The notes below the pieces were generated by a model that searched no databases, was not told the DNA's origin, and saw nothing but the letters and a program-made list of their open reading frames with translations. A DNA stretch of 64,000 bases from Clostridium sp. CAG:710 (GTDB lineage: Bacteria > Bacillota_I > Bacilli_A > RF39 > UBA660): assembly GCA_000432595.1 (NCBI GenBank), contig HF996867.1, positions 76,051 through 140,050 of the forward strand. The letters run 5' to 3'. Shown here piece by piece: positions 43,812 through 53,045 of the stretch. The first letter of the stretch is position 1, and each line of letters begins with the position of its first letter. The position numbers were made by a program, and so were the translations under genes.

Positions 43812-44324
43812 TCATCGTTTTGTTTTTATTTTAACCTCTTTAATATATAAATCTTTTCCTATGTCTTCTTCAACTTTTTTAGCTATTAGTATAGGATCAA
43901 CTTTAGTTATTTCATTAAAAGCCCCACTAAATATAAAACCATTTAAATATGAAGTGAAATTATATGGGGTACATTCTATATAACCTTGATTTAATATTTT
44001 ATTAGAAAAATCCTCATAGTTGTCAATCATATAATTATAAAAAGCAGTATTAGAATAAAATTGCCCATAAGTAGGGTCAACAATAAACCATTTTGCTCCA
44101 TTTGTAGTATTGAAGCCTATTAAACTACTTCTATGAAAAGGAGCTCCCGGTATCAAATCATGAACTCTTATTTGTTCGTAACCTAAATTATTAACAATTG
44201 CGAATTTAAAGTTCTCTTTATCACATTCATTACATAACTTTTCCACTTCTTCTGGGAATATTTTAATATTATATCCCTTACGTAATAAATCAACTTGTGT
44301 TTTAATAACTTCATCTAATTTCAT
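43812..44324 (-). CDS. Unknown protein with a papain/transglutaminase-like pattern
   Basis: 170 residues. The middle has QIRVHDLIPGAPFHRSSLIG and GAKWFIVDPTYGQFY: a His followed, after a loop and strand, by DPTYGQF, a spacing seen in transglutaminase-like and papain-like folds. A Cys (LCNECDKENF near residue 31) could be the nucleophile. Family not recognised; the similarity is by pattern only. It ends in TGA inside a small bidirectional hairpin. Start with AGGTGAA upstream. Lies next to the rearrangement joint, so it may be part of the inserted DNA. Confidence 0.5.
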   Translation of the reverse strand: MKLDEVIKTQVDLLRKGYNIKIFPEEVEKLCNECDKENFKFAIVNNLGYEQIRVHDLIPGAPFHRSSLIGFNTTNGAKWFIVDPTYGQFYSNTAFYNYMIDNYEDFSNKILNQGYIECTPYNFTSYLNGFIFSGAFNEITKVDPILIAKKVEEDIGKDLYIKEVKIKTKR

Positions 44325-44844
44325 AGTTCACCTCAAATTTATATATATTATACCACTTTTTTAATAAGTATAGAATTATATAAATTATTTTATAAATATA
44401 CTTTAAAATGACATGACAAGCATGATAAAATTAAAAAAATATGTAATTACGAAAAAAGAAAAGAAATATATGATTTATATTAGTATTTTGCGTGTGAGAG
44501 ACAAATATTTTTGCAAAGAAAAAAGTGAAAAATCATATTCCTGACAAATGATATTATTCTGTAAGAATATAAGGCTTGCAATAGTTATAGGGTGGCAGTA
44601 AACATTTATAAAAAAGTATTATATATAATCGTAAGATATATTATTTAGAATAATTCTTTTTAAACTATTTAACAAAAAAAATATAAGTTATGGTATAATT
44701 ATACATAGAAATAGCAAACTGATTATTAATTTTACACAATGGAGGCACAGAAAATATATAAAGCAATTGTTATAGAATATTTTAAAAAGGCAGGCACCAT
44801 GGCAAAAAAATAGAAGAAAAATCTAATTTAATAAGGGGAAGATT
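44325..44844. other. Long untranslated region before the cation-ATPase operon
   Basis: 520 bases, very AT-rich. Contains a likely promoter (TATAAT near 44694-44699) and a short possible leader ORF (44739-44813, MEAQKIYKAIV, 24 codons) ending 32 bases before the next gene. No known riboswitch class is recognised, although a metal-responsive leader would fit the downstream P-type ATPase. Confidence 0.5.
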
Positions 44845-45048
44845 ATGAAAAAATTAAGAGTAGGAACAATATTAATTGCATTAGGAAATTTATTATATTT
44901 ATCCTATATATTTTTCTGTGGAAGCAAAACAAGTGATTTTGGTAATTTTAGTAGTGGACTATTATTAGGACTATCAATTGGTTGCAACTTCATAGGTATA
45001 ATTTTGACTGTAGCATATATCACTAAAAACAATAAATCAAAAAATTAA
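44845..45048 (+). CDS. Small two-helix membrane protein, 67 aa
   Basis: Two membrane helices (about 6-26 and 37-58) with a short external loop (CGSKTSDFGNFSS) and a basic tail (KNNKSKN). RBS AAGGGGAAG. It is followed by the P-type ATPase gene after 62 bases on the same strand, and could be a regulatory microprotein of that pump, as small peptides of SERCA-type pumps are; this is inference. No family recognised. Confidence 0.6.
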   Translation: MKKLRVGTILIALGNLLYLSYIFFCGSKTSDFGNFSSGLLLGLSIGCNFIGIILTVAYITKNNKSKN

Positions 45049-45110
45049 AAAATAGTTAAAAAAAGAATTATCAAAATAATAATTATTCTACAAATTGGAG
45101 ATGAAAAGGA

Positions 45111-47660
45111 ATGTATTCTAAAAATGAAGAAGAAATATTTAAATCTTTAAATAGTAATATTAATGGACTAGATAGTAAAGAAGCAAAGAAAAGATTAAGC
45201 AATTATGGACAAAACATTATATTGAGCAAGAAGAAAAAACCATGGATTTTAAGATTCTTAAAACAATTTAATGATACTATGATCATCATATTATTAGTAG
45301 TTGCACTACTTTTATATTTTTATGGATATTTTTATTCTCACGAGTATACTGATACTATTGTCATACTTTTTGTAGTCTTTATAAATGCTATTGTTGGATT
45401 TATACAAGAGGAAAAAGCCACTTTAATATTAAGAGATTTAAAAAAATATGAAACTAGTACTTGTAAAGTTAAAAGAAATGACAAAATAATAGTAATAAAC
45501 ACCAAAGAATTAGTTCCAGGAGATATAATTTATTTAGAATCTGGAGAAACTGTACCTGCTGATATCAGAATCCTTTCATGTGAGAATTTAAAAGTAGATG
45601 AATCAGCACTAACCGGAGAAAGTGTTCCGATTCAAAAAAGTTCAGATGTTTTAAAAGAAAACTTAATTCTTCAAGAACAAAAAAATATGTTGTTTTTAGG
45701 GACAAACATTACCAATGGAAAATGCACTGGTATAGTTGTAAGCACAGGGAAAAATAGTGAGTTAGGTAAAATTGCATTATCATTAAATGAAATTGATAGA
45801 ATAGAAACTCCATTGCAATTAAAGATAAAAGAACTATCTAAAAAAATAACATTAATAGTATTTATTATTTTAATCTTTATATTTATTTTAGCATTGATTA
45901 ATAAATATACGATATTAGAAATTATAATGCTATGTTCATCACTAGCAGTAGCAGCCATTCCTGAAGGATTACCAACCGTAATTACAATAACTTTATCTGT
46001 CGGTATATCTAACTTGGCAAAAAAGAAAACAGTAGTAAAACAAATGCAAGCAGTTGAAACTTTAGGAGCAATAGATATTATTTGTTCAGATAAAACAGGG
46101 ACTATAACTCAAAATAAAATGTCTGTTAATGAAGAATATATTTTAGATGAGAATATGCTTAATTATATATGTGCTCTTTGCAATGATGGACTTATTTATA
46201 AAGATAAATATGTTGGAGATCCTACAGAAACTTGTTTATATGATTACTTATATAATAAAAAGCTTGATCCACTTAAAATAAGAAAAAAATGCGAGAGAAT
46301 ATTGGATATCCCATTTGATAGTGAAAGAAAGATGTTCACTACTTTAAATAAAATTGATAACGATATATATATACTATGTAAAGGTAGTATGGATTCTTTA
46401 ATAGAAAAAGTAAATTTAACTAAAAGCGAGAAAAAGAATGTTCTAGATAAGGTTAAAACGTTATCTAAAGATGCTTTGAGAACCCTGGGGTTTGCTTATA
46501 AAAAAATAAATTATATACCAAAAGATATTAAAGAGCTAGAAAAAGAAGAAAATAATTTATCATTTGCAGGTATATTAGGGATGATAGACCCACCAAGGGA
46601 AAGTGTTAAGAAAAGCGTTCTTTTATGTAAAAATGCTGGAATTAGACCTATCATGATTACAGGAGACTCTATAGATACAGCAACAGCTATTGCCAAAAAT
46701 GTTGGAATTATAGATAATGACAACGAAGCAATGCTTGGAAGCGAACTTGACAAATATAATGATAAAGAACTAAAAGATATTGTGAAAAAGTATTCAGTAT
46801 TTGCAAGAGTTAATCCATCTCACAAGGAAAGAATTGTTTTTGCGCTTCAAAATAGTGGAAAAATAGTAGCAATGACTGGAGATGGAGTAAATGATGCTCC
46901 TGCTATTAAAGATGCCCATGTTGGCGTAGGAATGGGTATTACCGGGACCGATGTTACAAAGTCAGCTTCGGATATAGTATTAATGGATGATTCTTTTTCA
47001 ACAATCGTTGTAGCAGTTGAAGAAGGAAGAAGAATATATAATAATATTAGAAATAATATAGTATTTTCATTATCAAGTAATTTTGCTGAGATATTTACTA
47101 TTGTTATAGGTCTTCTTACTAAAACAACAATTTTATTACCCATTTACATTTTATTTATTGATTTGGTGACAGATTCTATTCCTAGCATATGTTTATCTTT
47201 TGAAAAGAGTGAAGATGGCATAATGAATAAAAAACCAAGAGGTATTAATAAGCCATTATTTACATCATTTATTAAATCTTGCATTGCATCTTCTGCTATA
47301 ATAGAAACTATATTTGTAGTTATTACTTATTTTATTAGTTTAAAAATATATGGACAAGAAACAGCTATGTCATTAGCACTTCTTTCAATGGTAGTTCAAG
47401 AAATTGTTTATTCGGTATCTTGCAGAAATTTAAAACAATCTGTTATTAGGCAAGGACTATTTTCAAACAAAACAATGAATTATGGACTATTATTAATACT
47501 TTTAATTGAATTTATAGTGTTCGTTACACCACTTGGTAAATTAATAAGTATAACATCAATAGATTTCGCTTTAATACTAGTAGTATTTTTAATAAATTTA
47601 ATGTCAATTTTTATTTATGAGTTAATTAAACCATTGTTAGTTAGATATTTTAAAGATTAA
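45111..47660 (+). CDS. Ca2+-type P-type ATPase (P2A)
   Basis: 849 residues. Cation ATPase N-terminal domain (EEIFKSLNSNI), TGES actuator motif in ALTGESVPIQ, PEGLP in M4 (AAIPEGLPTVITITLSV), phosphorylation motif CSDKTGTITQNKM, ATP-binding KGSMDSL, TGDS and hinge TGDGVNDAPAIKD. M5/M6 hold the SFEKSEDG region, with NxxxD (FIDLVTDSIP). The PEGLP and overall style identify the PMCA/SERCA-like calcium (or Na+/Mn2+) exporters. Complete in motifs. Followed 21 bases later by a polyferredoxin-like membrane protein on the same strand. Confidence 0.95.
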   Translation: MYSKNEEEIFKSLNSNINGLDSKEAKKRLSNYGQNIILSKKKKPWILRFLKQFNDTMIIILLVVALLLYFYGYFYSHEYTDTIVILFVVFINAIVGFIQEEKATLILRDLKKYETSTCKVKRNDKIIVINTKELVPGDIIYLESGETVPADIRILSCENLKVDESALTGESVPIQKSSDVLKENLILQEQKNMLFLGTNITNGKCTGIVVSTGKNSELGKIALSLNEIDRIETPLQLKIKELSKKITLIVFIILIFIFILALINKYTILEIIMLCSSLAVAAIPEGLPTVITITLSVGISNLAKKKTVVKQMQAVETLGAIDIICSDKTGTITQNKMSVNEEYILDENMLNYICALCNDGLIYKDKYVGDPTETCLYDYLYNKKLDPLKIRKKCERILDIPFDSERKMFTTLNKIDNDIYILCKGSMDSLIEKVNLTKSEKKNVLDKVKTLSKDALRTLGFAYKKINYIPKDIKELEKEENNLSFAGILGMIDPPRESVKKSVLLCKNAGIRPIMITGDSIDTATAIAKNVGIIDNDNEAMLGSELDKYNDKELKDIVKKYSVFARVNPSHKERIVFALQNSGKIVAMTGDGVNDAPAIKDAHVGVGMGITGTDVTKSASDIVLMDDSFSTIVVAVEEGRRIYNNIRNNIVFSLSSNFAEIFTIVIGLLTKTTILLPIYILFIDLVTDSIPSICLSFEKSEDGIMNKKPRGINKPLFTSFIKSCIASSAIIETIFVVITYFISLKIYGQETAMSLALLSMVVQEIVYSVSCRNLKQSVIRQGLFSNKTMNYGLLLILLIEFIVFVTPLGKLISITSIDFALILVVFLINLMSIFIYELIKPLLVRYFKD

Positions 47661-47681
47661 AAGTATGTAAGGAGTAAAAAT

Positions 47682-48521
47682 ATGTTTAAATGGATTAAAG
47701 AAAATAAAATTATGTTAATAACGATGTTGATATTTGAAATTGTAGCAATATCATTATTCATTTCAACAAAAAACATATTTTATTTATTAAATTTTAATTA
47801 TATAGGAATTTGTATATCAATTGGAATGTATTTAATGCAGCATAAAGTTAAATTTGCAAGAGGTTTCGTACAATTAGCAGTTGGACTTTATATGCTTGTA
47901 TACTTAGGTATTATATGTAGAGAAAACATGCAAATAGAAGGCTTTTGGTACTATTTGTTCTTAGGCGTTTTTGAAGCCGCAACAATACATTATTTTGTAG
48001 CTAAAATAGCTGGACCATTATTCTTTGGGAGAGGGTGGTGCGGTTATGCATGTTGGACTGGAATGATACTAGACTTATTGCCATATAAAATTCCTAAAAG
48101 TAATAGAAAAAAACTAGGATGGATTAGATATATTGTCTTTTTATTATCATTAACGTTTGTATCAGCATTGTTTATATTTAAGATAGATAATTTAGAGAAT
48201 ATAATGTTTTGGTCATTTATTATAGGAAATATAGTATATTATTTGCTAGGTATATTACTTGCATTTATATTTAAAGATAATAGAGCTTTTTGCAAGTATA
48301 TATGTCCTATAACTGTTTTTCTAAAGCCAACTAGTTACTTTTCTTATTTAAGGGTTAAGTGTGATCACAATAAATGTATTAATTGTCATAAATGTATAAA
48401 AAACTGTCCAATGAATGTAGATATGTTAGATAATTCAAGAAAAAGAAAAAATGGTACTGAATGTATACTTTGTTGCAACTGTGTTAAAGAATGTCCTAAA
48501 AAGGCTTTAGAATTAAAATAA
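47682..48521 (+). CDS. NapH/NosR-like membrane 4Fe-4S protein
   Basis: 279 residues. About six membrane helices; loop motifs GRGWCGYACWTGM near residue 114 and CKYICPITVFLKP near residue 207 carry the typical CxxxCP cysteines of NapH/NosR/CcoG-like proteins; C-terminal ferredoxin part has CINCHKCIKNCPMNVDM and CILCCNCVKECPKKALE, two [4Fe-4S] binding sets. It likely carries electrons across or at the membrane for an unknown acceptor. Coupled closely to the ATPase gene. No partner reductase is nearby. Confidence 0.85.
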   Translation: MFKWIKENKIMLITMLIFEIVAISLFISTKNIFYLLNFNYIGICISIGMYLMQHKVKFARGFVQLAVGLYMLVYLGIICRENMQIEGFWYYLFLGVFEAATIHYFVAKIAGPLFFGRGWCGYACWTGMILDLLPYKIPKSNRKKLGWIRYIVFLLSLTFVSALFIFKIDNLENIMFWSFIIGNIVYYLLGILLAFIFKDNRAFCKYICPITVFLKPTSYFSYLRVKCDHNKCINCHKCIKNCPMNVDMLDNSRKRKNGTECILCCNCVKECPKKALELK

Positions 48522-48629
48522 TTAAAAGTAAATACCATTATATTCTAAAAGAAGATAGTACGATTACTAATCATATTTATTTTTTATTCATAGTAATAAA
48601 TATTAATTGTTATATATAGAGGTGTTAAA

Positions 48630-49049
48630 ATGAAAAAATATAATGTAATAGTGGTTTTTGAAAAAGACTTAAATAGAACTTTAATGTGTAAAAGGACGAA
48701 AGAACCTTACAAAGGAATGTTTAATTTAGTTGGTGGAAAAATTGATAAAGAAAATGATGGATTAAATGAAGCGTATAGAGAGTTGCGGGAAGAAACAAAT
48801 ATTAACTGTGATGATATTTCCTTGATTCATTTTATGAATATTGAATATGTTACTATGGGTAAATTAATTGAAGTATATTATGGTATATTGAATAAAGATG
48901 TATGCCTAGTTGAAGAAGTTAATAAACTTGAATGGGTTGATATAAACGATAACTTTTTTGATATGAATAAATATGCTGGAGAAGGTAATATAGGACACAT
49001 CATTGAGGAGATAAAAATCGAGTTGAATAATAAAAACATTAATTTATAA
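48630..49049 (+). CDS. NUDIX hydrolase
   Basis: 139 residues. Begins YNVIVVFEKDLNRTLMCKR, then the Nudix box GGKIDKENDGLNEAYREL followed by REETNI, with all box glutamates. It resembles MutT/8-oxo-dGTP and pyrophosphohydrolase class enzymes acting on nucleoside diphosphate derivatives; substrate unknown. It has its own RBS (GAGGTG). The next gene is an accessory metalloprotease-like gene, so this gene is at the boundary of the core and the second accessory region. Confidence 0.88.
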   Translation: MKKYNVIVVFEKDLNRTLMCKRTKEPYKGMFNLVGGKIDKENDGLNEAYRELREETNINCDDISLIHFMNIEYVTMGKLIEVYYGILNKDVCLVEEVNKLEWVDINDNFFDMNKYAGEGNIGHIIEEIKIELNNKNINL

Positions 49050-49397
49050 CTTTTGATTTTGTTTCATATTTAATTTTAGCAGGACAGGAGAATAAGCACG
49101 TTCAATGCGAAAATCCTTATTTTAAAAGTAAAAAGCATTTTTGCACTTGAGTTAATGAATATAATAATATAAAAAAACCTCACACACTAGTATTTAAGTG
49201 TACGAGTATTAATTAAAATGGAGTGATAGATAAGATAATTTGAAACCATCACTATATAACTAATTTCTATAAACATATGACTATATTTTATATGTTTTCA
49301 AAACAATTTAATAAAATTGATAAAAATAATGTTATAATTAATGCGTAAGGATAAATAATCTGAATTTATTTTAGACTATTTGGAAGCAGGTGAATAA
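49050..49397. other. Intergenic spacer
   Basis: About 350 bases, AT-rich. A promoter-like TATAATTAATG lies near 49332-49340 for the next gene, with an RBS (AGCAGGTG) at about 49386. I see no RNA or protein gene otherwise. Confidence 0.6.
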
Positions 49398-51029
49398 ATG
49401 GAAGTAGTAGATTTTAATAAAGTATTATCAAAATCCCTCGATGTAGTTGATGTTGGAATAAACAAGGGTTATTTTGATGAGAATAAAAAAGAAGAACTAA
49501 ACAATAAGTTAGTTACTATATTTAATAATGGCATAGTTTATGATTTACCTGGTACATCAGTATATGGAATGTATTCTTCTAGTGAAAAAAAATTGTATTT
49601 TAATGCTAAAGTTTTTAAAACTGAAGAAGAAGCATTAGTTTATATATTACATGAGATTAAACATGGATTAGATCATTATGATGAATCGATTGGTTTTGAA
49701 TATGAAGATAAAGGTGTTGGCATGAATGAAGGTGCTACTCAAAGGTTTGCGACTGATTTAGCAGAAGAAATGTTGCAGACTGAATTTCCTAGAAATATTC
49801 AATCTTCATTAGGAATACAATTTAATACATATTTAGACGAATATCAGATTGAAGATAAATTGAATGAATTGTTTTGTATAGCAACAGGAATAAGTATAAA
49901 CGAATTTATTAAAATGCAAAATGACCCACAAAAAGAAGAATTTAAAAGATTAATTGATAAATTCAATCAACATGCTAGTTATGAAGTATTTAGAGAACTG
50001 CTAGATCAAATATATATGATTCAAGAAGAAACATGGCTTGATGAAAATCGCAATATGTTAGATAAAGAAAAAGAACCAACTGCTGAGCAAACAAAAAGAG
50101 CAATGAATCTAATAAGTCGTTGTAAAAAATTATTATTGAAATATGCAAAAAGAGCAAATATAACTGCTGTAGATAAAATTAAGGAGGTATCTTTTATGTC
50201 AATAGATGAGTATGGTCACATTATTAAAGATAGTTATGATGAACCAACTATACACACAAATTCAGAAGAAAATGATATAATGTCTGAAGAAAATATAGTT
50301 ATGCAAGCAGATTATATCAATTATCAGCAAAACATTTTAAATCAAATTGGAAGTAATGCTTTTAATAATGAATGTGCTGTTGTTTTCGTTACCGAATTTA
50401 AATATGATAACTGTGAAAAAAATGTCTTTCTAAGAAAAGGAAACGACTATCAAAAAATTATAATTCCAATGAAGAATGATAAAACAATGGACATTGCTAA
50501 TATTAGTGTTCAAAAAGTTGATGATATAAATGAGATAAAACTTTCAATTGAAGATTGTGAAACAGAATTTGGCGTTATTGCAAACGCTCCAGAATATGCA
50601 AGAGTTTTAAGTATGTCAGGTGATGATGGCAAAGCCCAAAGTATTTTAAATAAATGGAATTATTTTTTAAGTAGACAAAATGAATTAGATCAAATTAGAC
50701 AAAGGGTTGAAGAACAGGATATAACATTTAGGAATAACATGGAAAGATTAAGAAGTTCATTAGGAGATAATGGGGAAACAACACCTCAGCAATCTTATTT
50801 TGATACCTTATTTAATAAAACCATTAAATATGGAAATATTGTAGTAAATGAAGATGGAATTAATATTGTAAATCCAGATGGTTCAATAAAATTTGCTACA
50901 GCTGAAGAAGAAGAACAATATATATCACAAATAAGAAGAGCTGTAGAGAATGGTGAAATATTATTAAATAGAGCTCAATTAGGAGTATTAGATTTATATA
51001 CAAATGGTGATACTCATAAAAAAATGTAG
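49398..51029 (+). CDS. Cytoplasmic HEXXH metalloprotease-like protein
   Basis: 543 residues, no signal peptide. The zinc motif is ILHEIKHGLDHYDE near residue 88, with MNEGATQRFATDLAEEM about 25 residues later as the probable third ligand (Glu), so a gluzincin-like site. The remaining 400 residues are helical with many charged turns (KEPTAEQTKRAMNLISR) and show no further known domain. It has the same general look as the lipoprotein at 22732 but with an intact HExxH. In mobile regions such proteins may be effectors or defence proteases; function unknown. Confidence 0.7.
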   Translation: MEVVDFNKVLSKSLDVVDVGINKGYFDENKKEELNNKLVTIFNNGIVYDLPGTSVYGMYSSSEKKLYFNAKVFKTEEEALVYILHEIKHGLDHYDESIGFEYEDKGVGMNEGATQRFATDLAEEMLQTEFPRNIQSSLGIQFNTYLDEYQIEDKLNELFCIATGISINEFIKMQNDPQKEEFKRLIDKFNQHASYEVFRELLDQIYMIQEETWLDENRNMLDKEKEPTAEQTKRAMNLISRCKKLLLKYAKRANITAVDKIKEVSFMSIDEYGHIIKDSYDEPTIHTNSEENDIMSEENIVMQADYINYQQNILNQIGSNAFNNECAVVFVTEFKYDNCEKNVFLRKGNDYQKIIIPMKNDKTMDIANISVQKVDDINEIKLSIEDCETEFGVIANAPEYARVLSMSGDDGKAQSILNKWNYFLSRQNELDQIRQRVEEQDITFRNNMERLRSSLGDNGETTPQQSYFDTLFNKTIKYGNIVVNEDGINIVNPDGSIKFATAEEEEQYISQIRRAVENGEILLNRAQLGVLDLYTNGDTHKKM

Positions 51030-51351
51030 TAAATACTCAATTAAAGTTCATATCACTTATGTTTGCACAAACTCTCAAAACAGATATAACTATTATCCTT
51101 ATTCTAAATATAAATATGATGCTTCTAAATCACAAGAAAAAGTTAATATATTTATGTAATTATAAAAATATTGTTTTATAAAGAAAAAATCGAACTAAAT
51201 AGTTGGACAATTTTTATAAATGTAGCGATACCAAAGGTTATTTGAAACTCTTAGTAATAAAAGCTGATAAACGACTAATTCCTAAAACAATAATACATAT
51301 TTTTTTAGATATTAAATAGATTTAAAGAAAATTGAGTAAATAAAAGGTATA
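51030..51351. other. Spacer with decayed coding remnant
   Basis: One frame (51034-51161) reads KVHITYVCTNSQNRYNYYPY then SKYKYDASKSQEKVN, which looks like the tail of a lost gene; it has no start. The rest is AT-rich without recognised signals. It precedes the decaying radical SAM operon and may belong to it. Confidence 0.4.
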
Positions 51352-52077
51352 ATGTATTTAGAAATTCATTCAGGGAATGATAATATGCTTAAAGAGTTAA
51401 AAATAGAATTAACTAATAAATGTTCTAGAATAATTAAAGAAGCAAAACTAATGGGTGCTGAAACTATAGTTTTTACTGGTGGAGAGACTTTAATGTATGA
51501 TAGACTTCCTGGACTCGTAGAATTGACTTCAAAATTAGGAATGAAATCAACTATTTATATTTTTGCATATAGAACCGATGAAACTTTAAATAAATACAAA
51601 CAATTAATTGATTTAGGGTTAAATAAAATAGTTTATTCACTTGCTGATTAACTATCTGATGAAGAAGATATTTCAATTTATGATAAGGCTGAATTCTTTG
51701 ATAAAGTATCTGAAAACAATTATGCAAGATTATGATTTCATTATACTGTTTCAAAAGATTCTTTTACTAGATTAGAACAAGTAGTAAATGGACCTACTGA
51801 TATGGATTTATCAAAAGGAAAATTATTAGAAATTAAAAAACTTTATTTAAACTCAAATGATAAAGATAGAATTAGATTAGGTATTAGTGAAAATATATAA
51901 TCCAGAGTATTTTAGCAATAATAGAAAATTTAATACTGATGATTCTTGTTCTTCTTGTGAACAAACTATATATATAAAAGTGGTTGTATTGGACAAAATA
52001 TAATTGCTAATTATATTGAAAATAAGAATGAAGTTTTAACGTTAAAAAGGTGTATTAATTCAAGCAATCAAAGTGTA
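51352..52077 (+). pseudogene. Radical SAM protein, decayed
   Basis: The first frame (to 51649) has LKELKIELTNKCSR, then directly IIKEAKLMGAETIVFTGGET (the TGGE motif). The CxxxCxxC loop that should follow CSR is deleted, so the cluster cannot form. TAA stops the frame at 51649-51651 (LAD then LSDEED), TGA interrupts after NNYARL at about 51735, a frame shift occurs near 51898 (after LGISENI), and the tail with DSCSSCEQT and GCIGQNI is readable in another frame. A TGA also precedes the next gene. Homologous parts show a real radical SAM protein with a C-terminal Cys-rich domain, now non-functional. Confidence 0.85.
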
Positions 52078-52089
52078 TGAGGTAGATAT

Positions 52090-53025
52090 ATGAAGAAAAG
52101 ACAAGAAGTATATGATTTATATTGGTATTTTGCTTGTGAAAGGCAAAATATATTTTGGAAAAAAATAAATGGAGAATCTGCTCCATGGACTGAAGATAAA
52201 ATTTTACAAGAATATAAGTTTTGTAATAGTTATAGAGTCAATGACAGAGTTAGCCAATACTTATTAAAGAATGTTATTTATAATGGTAAAAGATATACTG
52301 ATGAAGATATGTTATTTAGAATATTAATATTTAAACTATTTAATAAAGAATCTACTTGGGAATTATTATTAAATAGTTTTGATGATATTACTTTAAAAAC
52401 ATTTAATATTAAAGATTATTCAATAGTATTGGAAAATGCTATATCTAGTGGTATTAAAATATATAATGATGCCTATATAAGTTGTGCTAATAAAGCATTT
52501 GGATATGATAGAAAACACGATAATCATTTAGCATTACTTAATAAAATGTTTAATGAAGATAGAATACAAGATAAAATAGTAAAGTGCAAAAATATGGAAG
52601 AAGCATTTAATATAATTAAAAGCTATCCATTAATTGGAAACTTCATGGCCTATCAATTAGTAACTGATATAAATTATAGTGAAGTGGTAGACTGGAAAGA
52701 AGATGAATTTACTATTGCTGGACCTGGATCACTTCGTGGAATAAAAAAATGTTTTATTGATAAAGGCAAAATGAGTAATGAAGATATAATTAGATATATG
52801 TATGAACATCAAGATGAAGAATTTAAAAGACTTAATTTAGATTTTAAAAGAATTTACAATAGACCATTGCAACTTATAGATTGTCAAAATATATTTTGTG
52901 AATTAGATAAATATTGTAGACAAGCATTACCGGATTTAAAATCGAATAGAACTAAAATAAAAAAGCACTACATACCGAAGAAAGAAAAAATAGAATATGT
53001 TTATCCAAAAAAGTGGAAGTTTTAA
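52090..53025 (+). CDS. HMUDK_hel / aGPT-Pplase2-like nucleotide kinase-domain protein
   Basis: 311 residues, intact. N-terminus KKRQEVYDLYWYFACERQ, then FCNSYRVNDRVSQYL, later LIGNFMAYQLVTDINYSEV, DWKEDEFTIAGPGSLRGI and the C-terminal ELDKYCRQALPDLKSNR. This matches the helical domain of 5-hydroxymethyl-dU DNA kinase relatives (PF18723; aGPT-Pplase2), first described near DNA base hypermodification enzymes and common beside radical SAM genes in gut Bacillota. It may act on DNA bases or nucleotides. Its two neighbours are decayed, so it is the surviving part of the operon. Start has GAGGTAG upstream. Confidence 0.75.
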   Translation: MKKRQEVYDLYWYFACERQNIFWKKINGESAPWTEDKILQEYKFCNSYRVNDRVSQYLLKNVIYNGKRYTDEDMLFRILIFKLFNKESTWELLLNSFDDITLKTFNIKDYSIVLENAISSGIKIYNDAYISCANKAFGYDRKHDNHLALLNKMFNEDRIQDKIVKCKNMEEAFNIIKSYPLIGNFMAYQLVTDINYSEVVDWKEDEFTIAGPGSLRGIKKCFIDKGKMSNEDIIRYMYEHQDEEFKRLNLDFKRIYNRPLQLIDCQNIFCELDKYCRQALPDLKSNRTKIKKHYIPKKEKIEYVYPKKWKF

Positions 53026-53045
53026 GGCTGGTAAGCTAGTAATTT

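Noticed and set aside
44739..44813. 24-codon ORF as a firm protein gene
   Set aside because: Short, no good RBS; kept only as a possible leader peptide in the intergenic entry.
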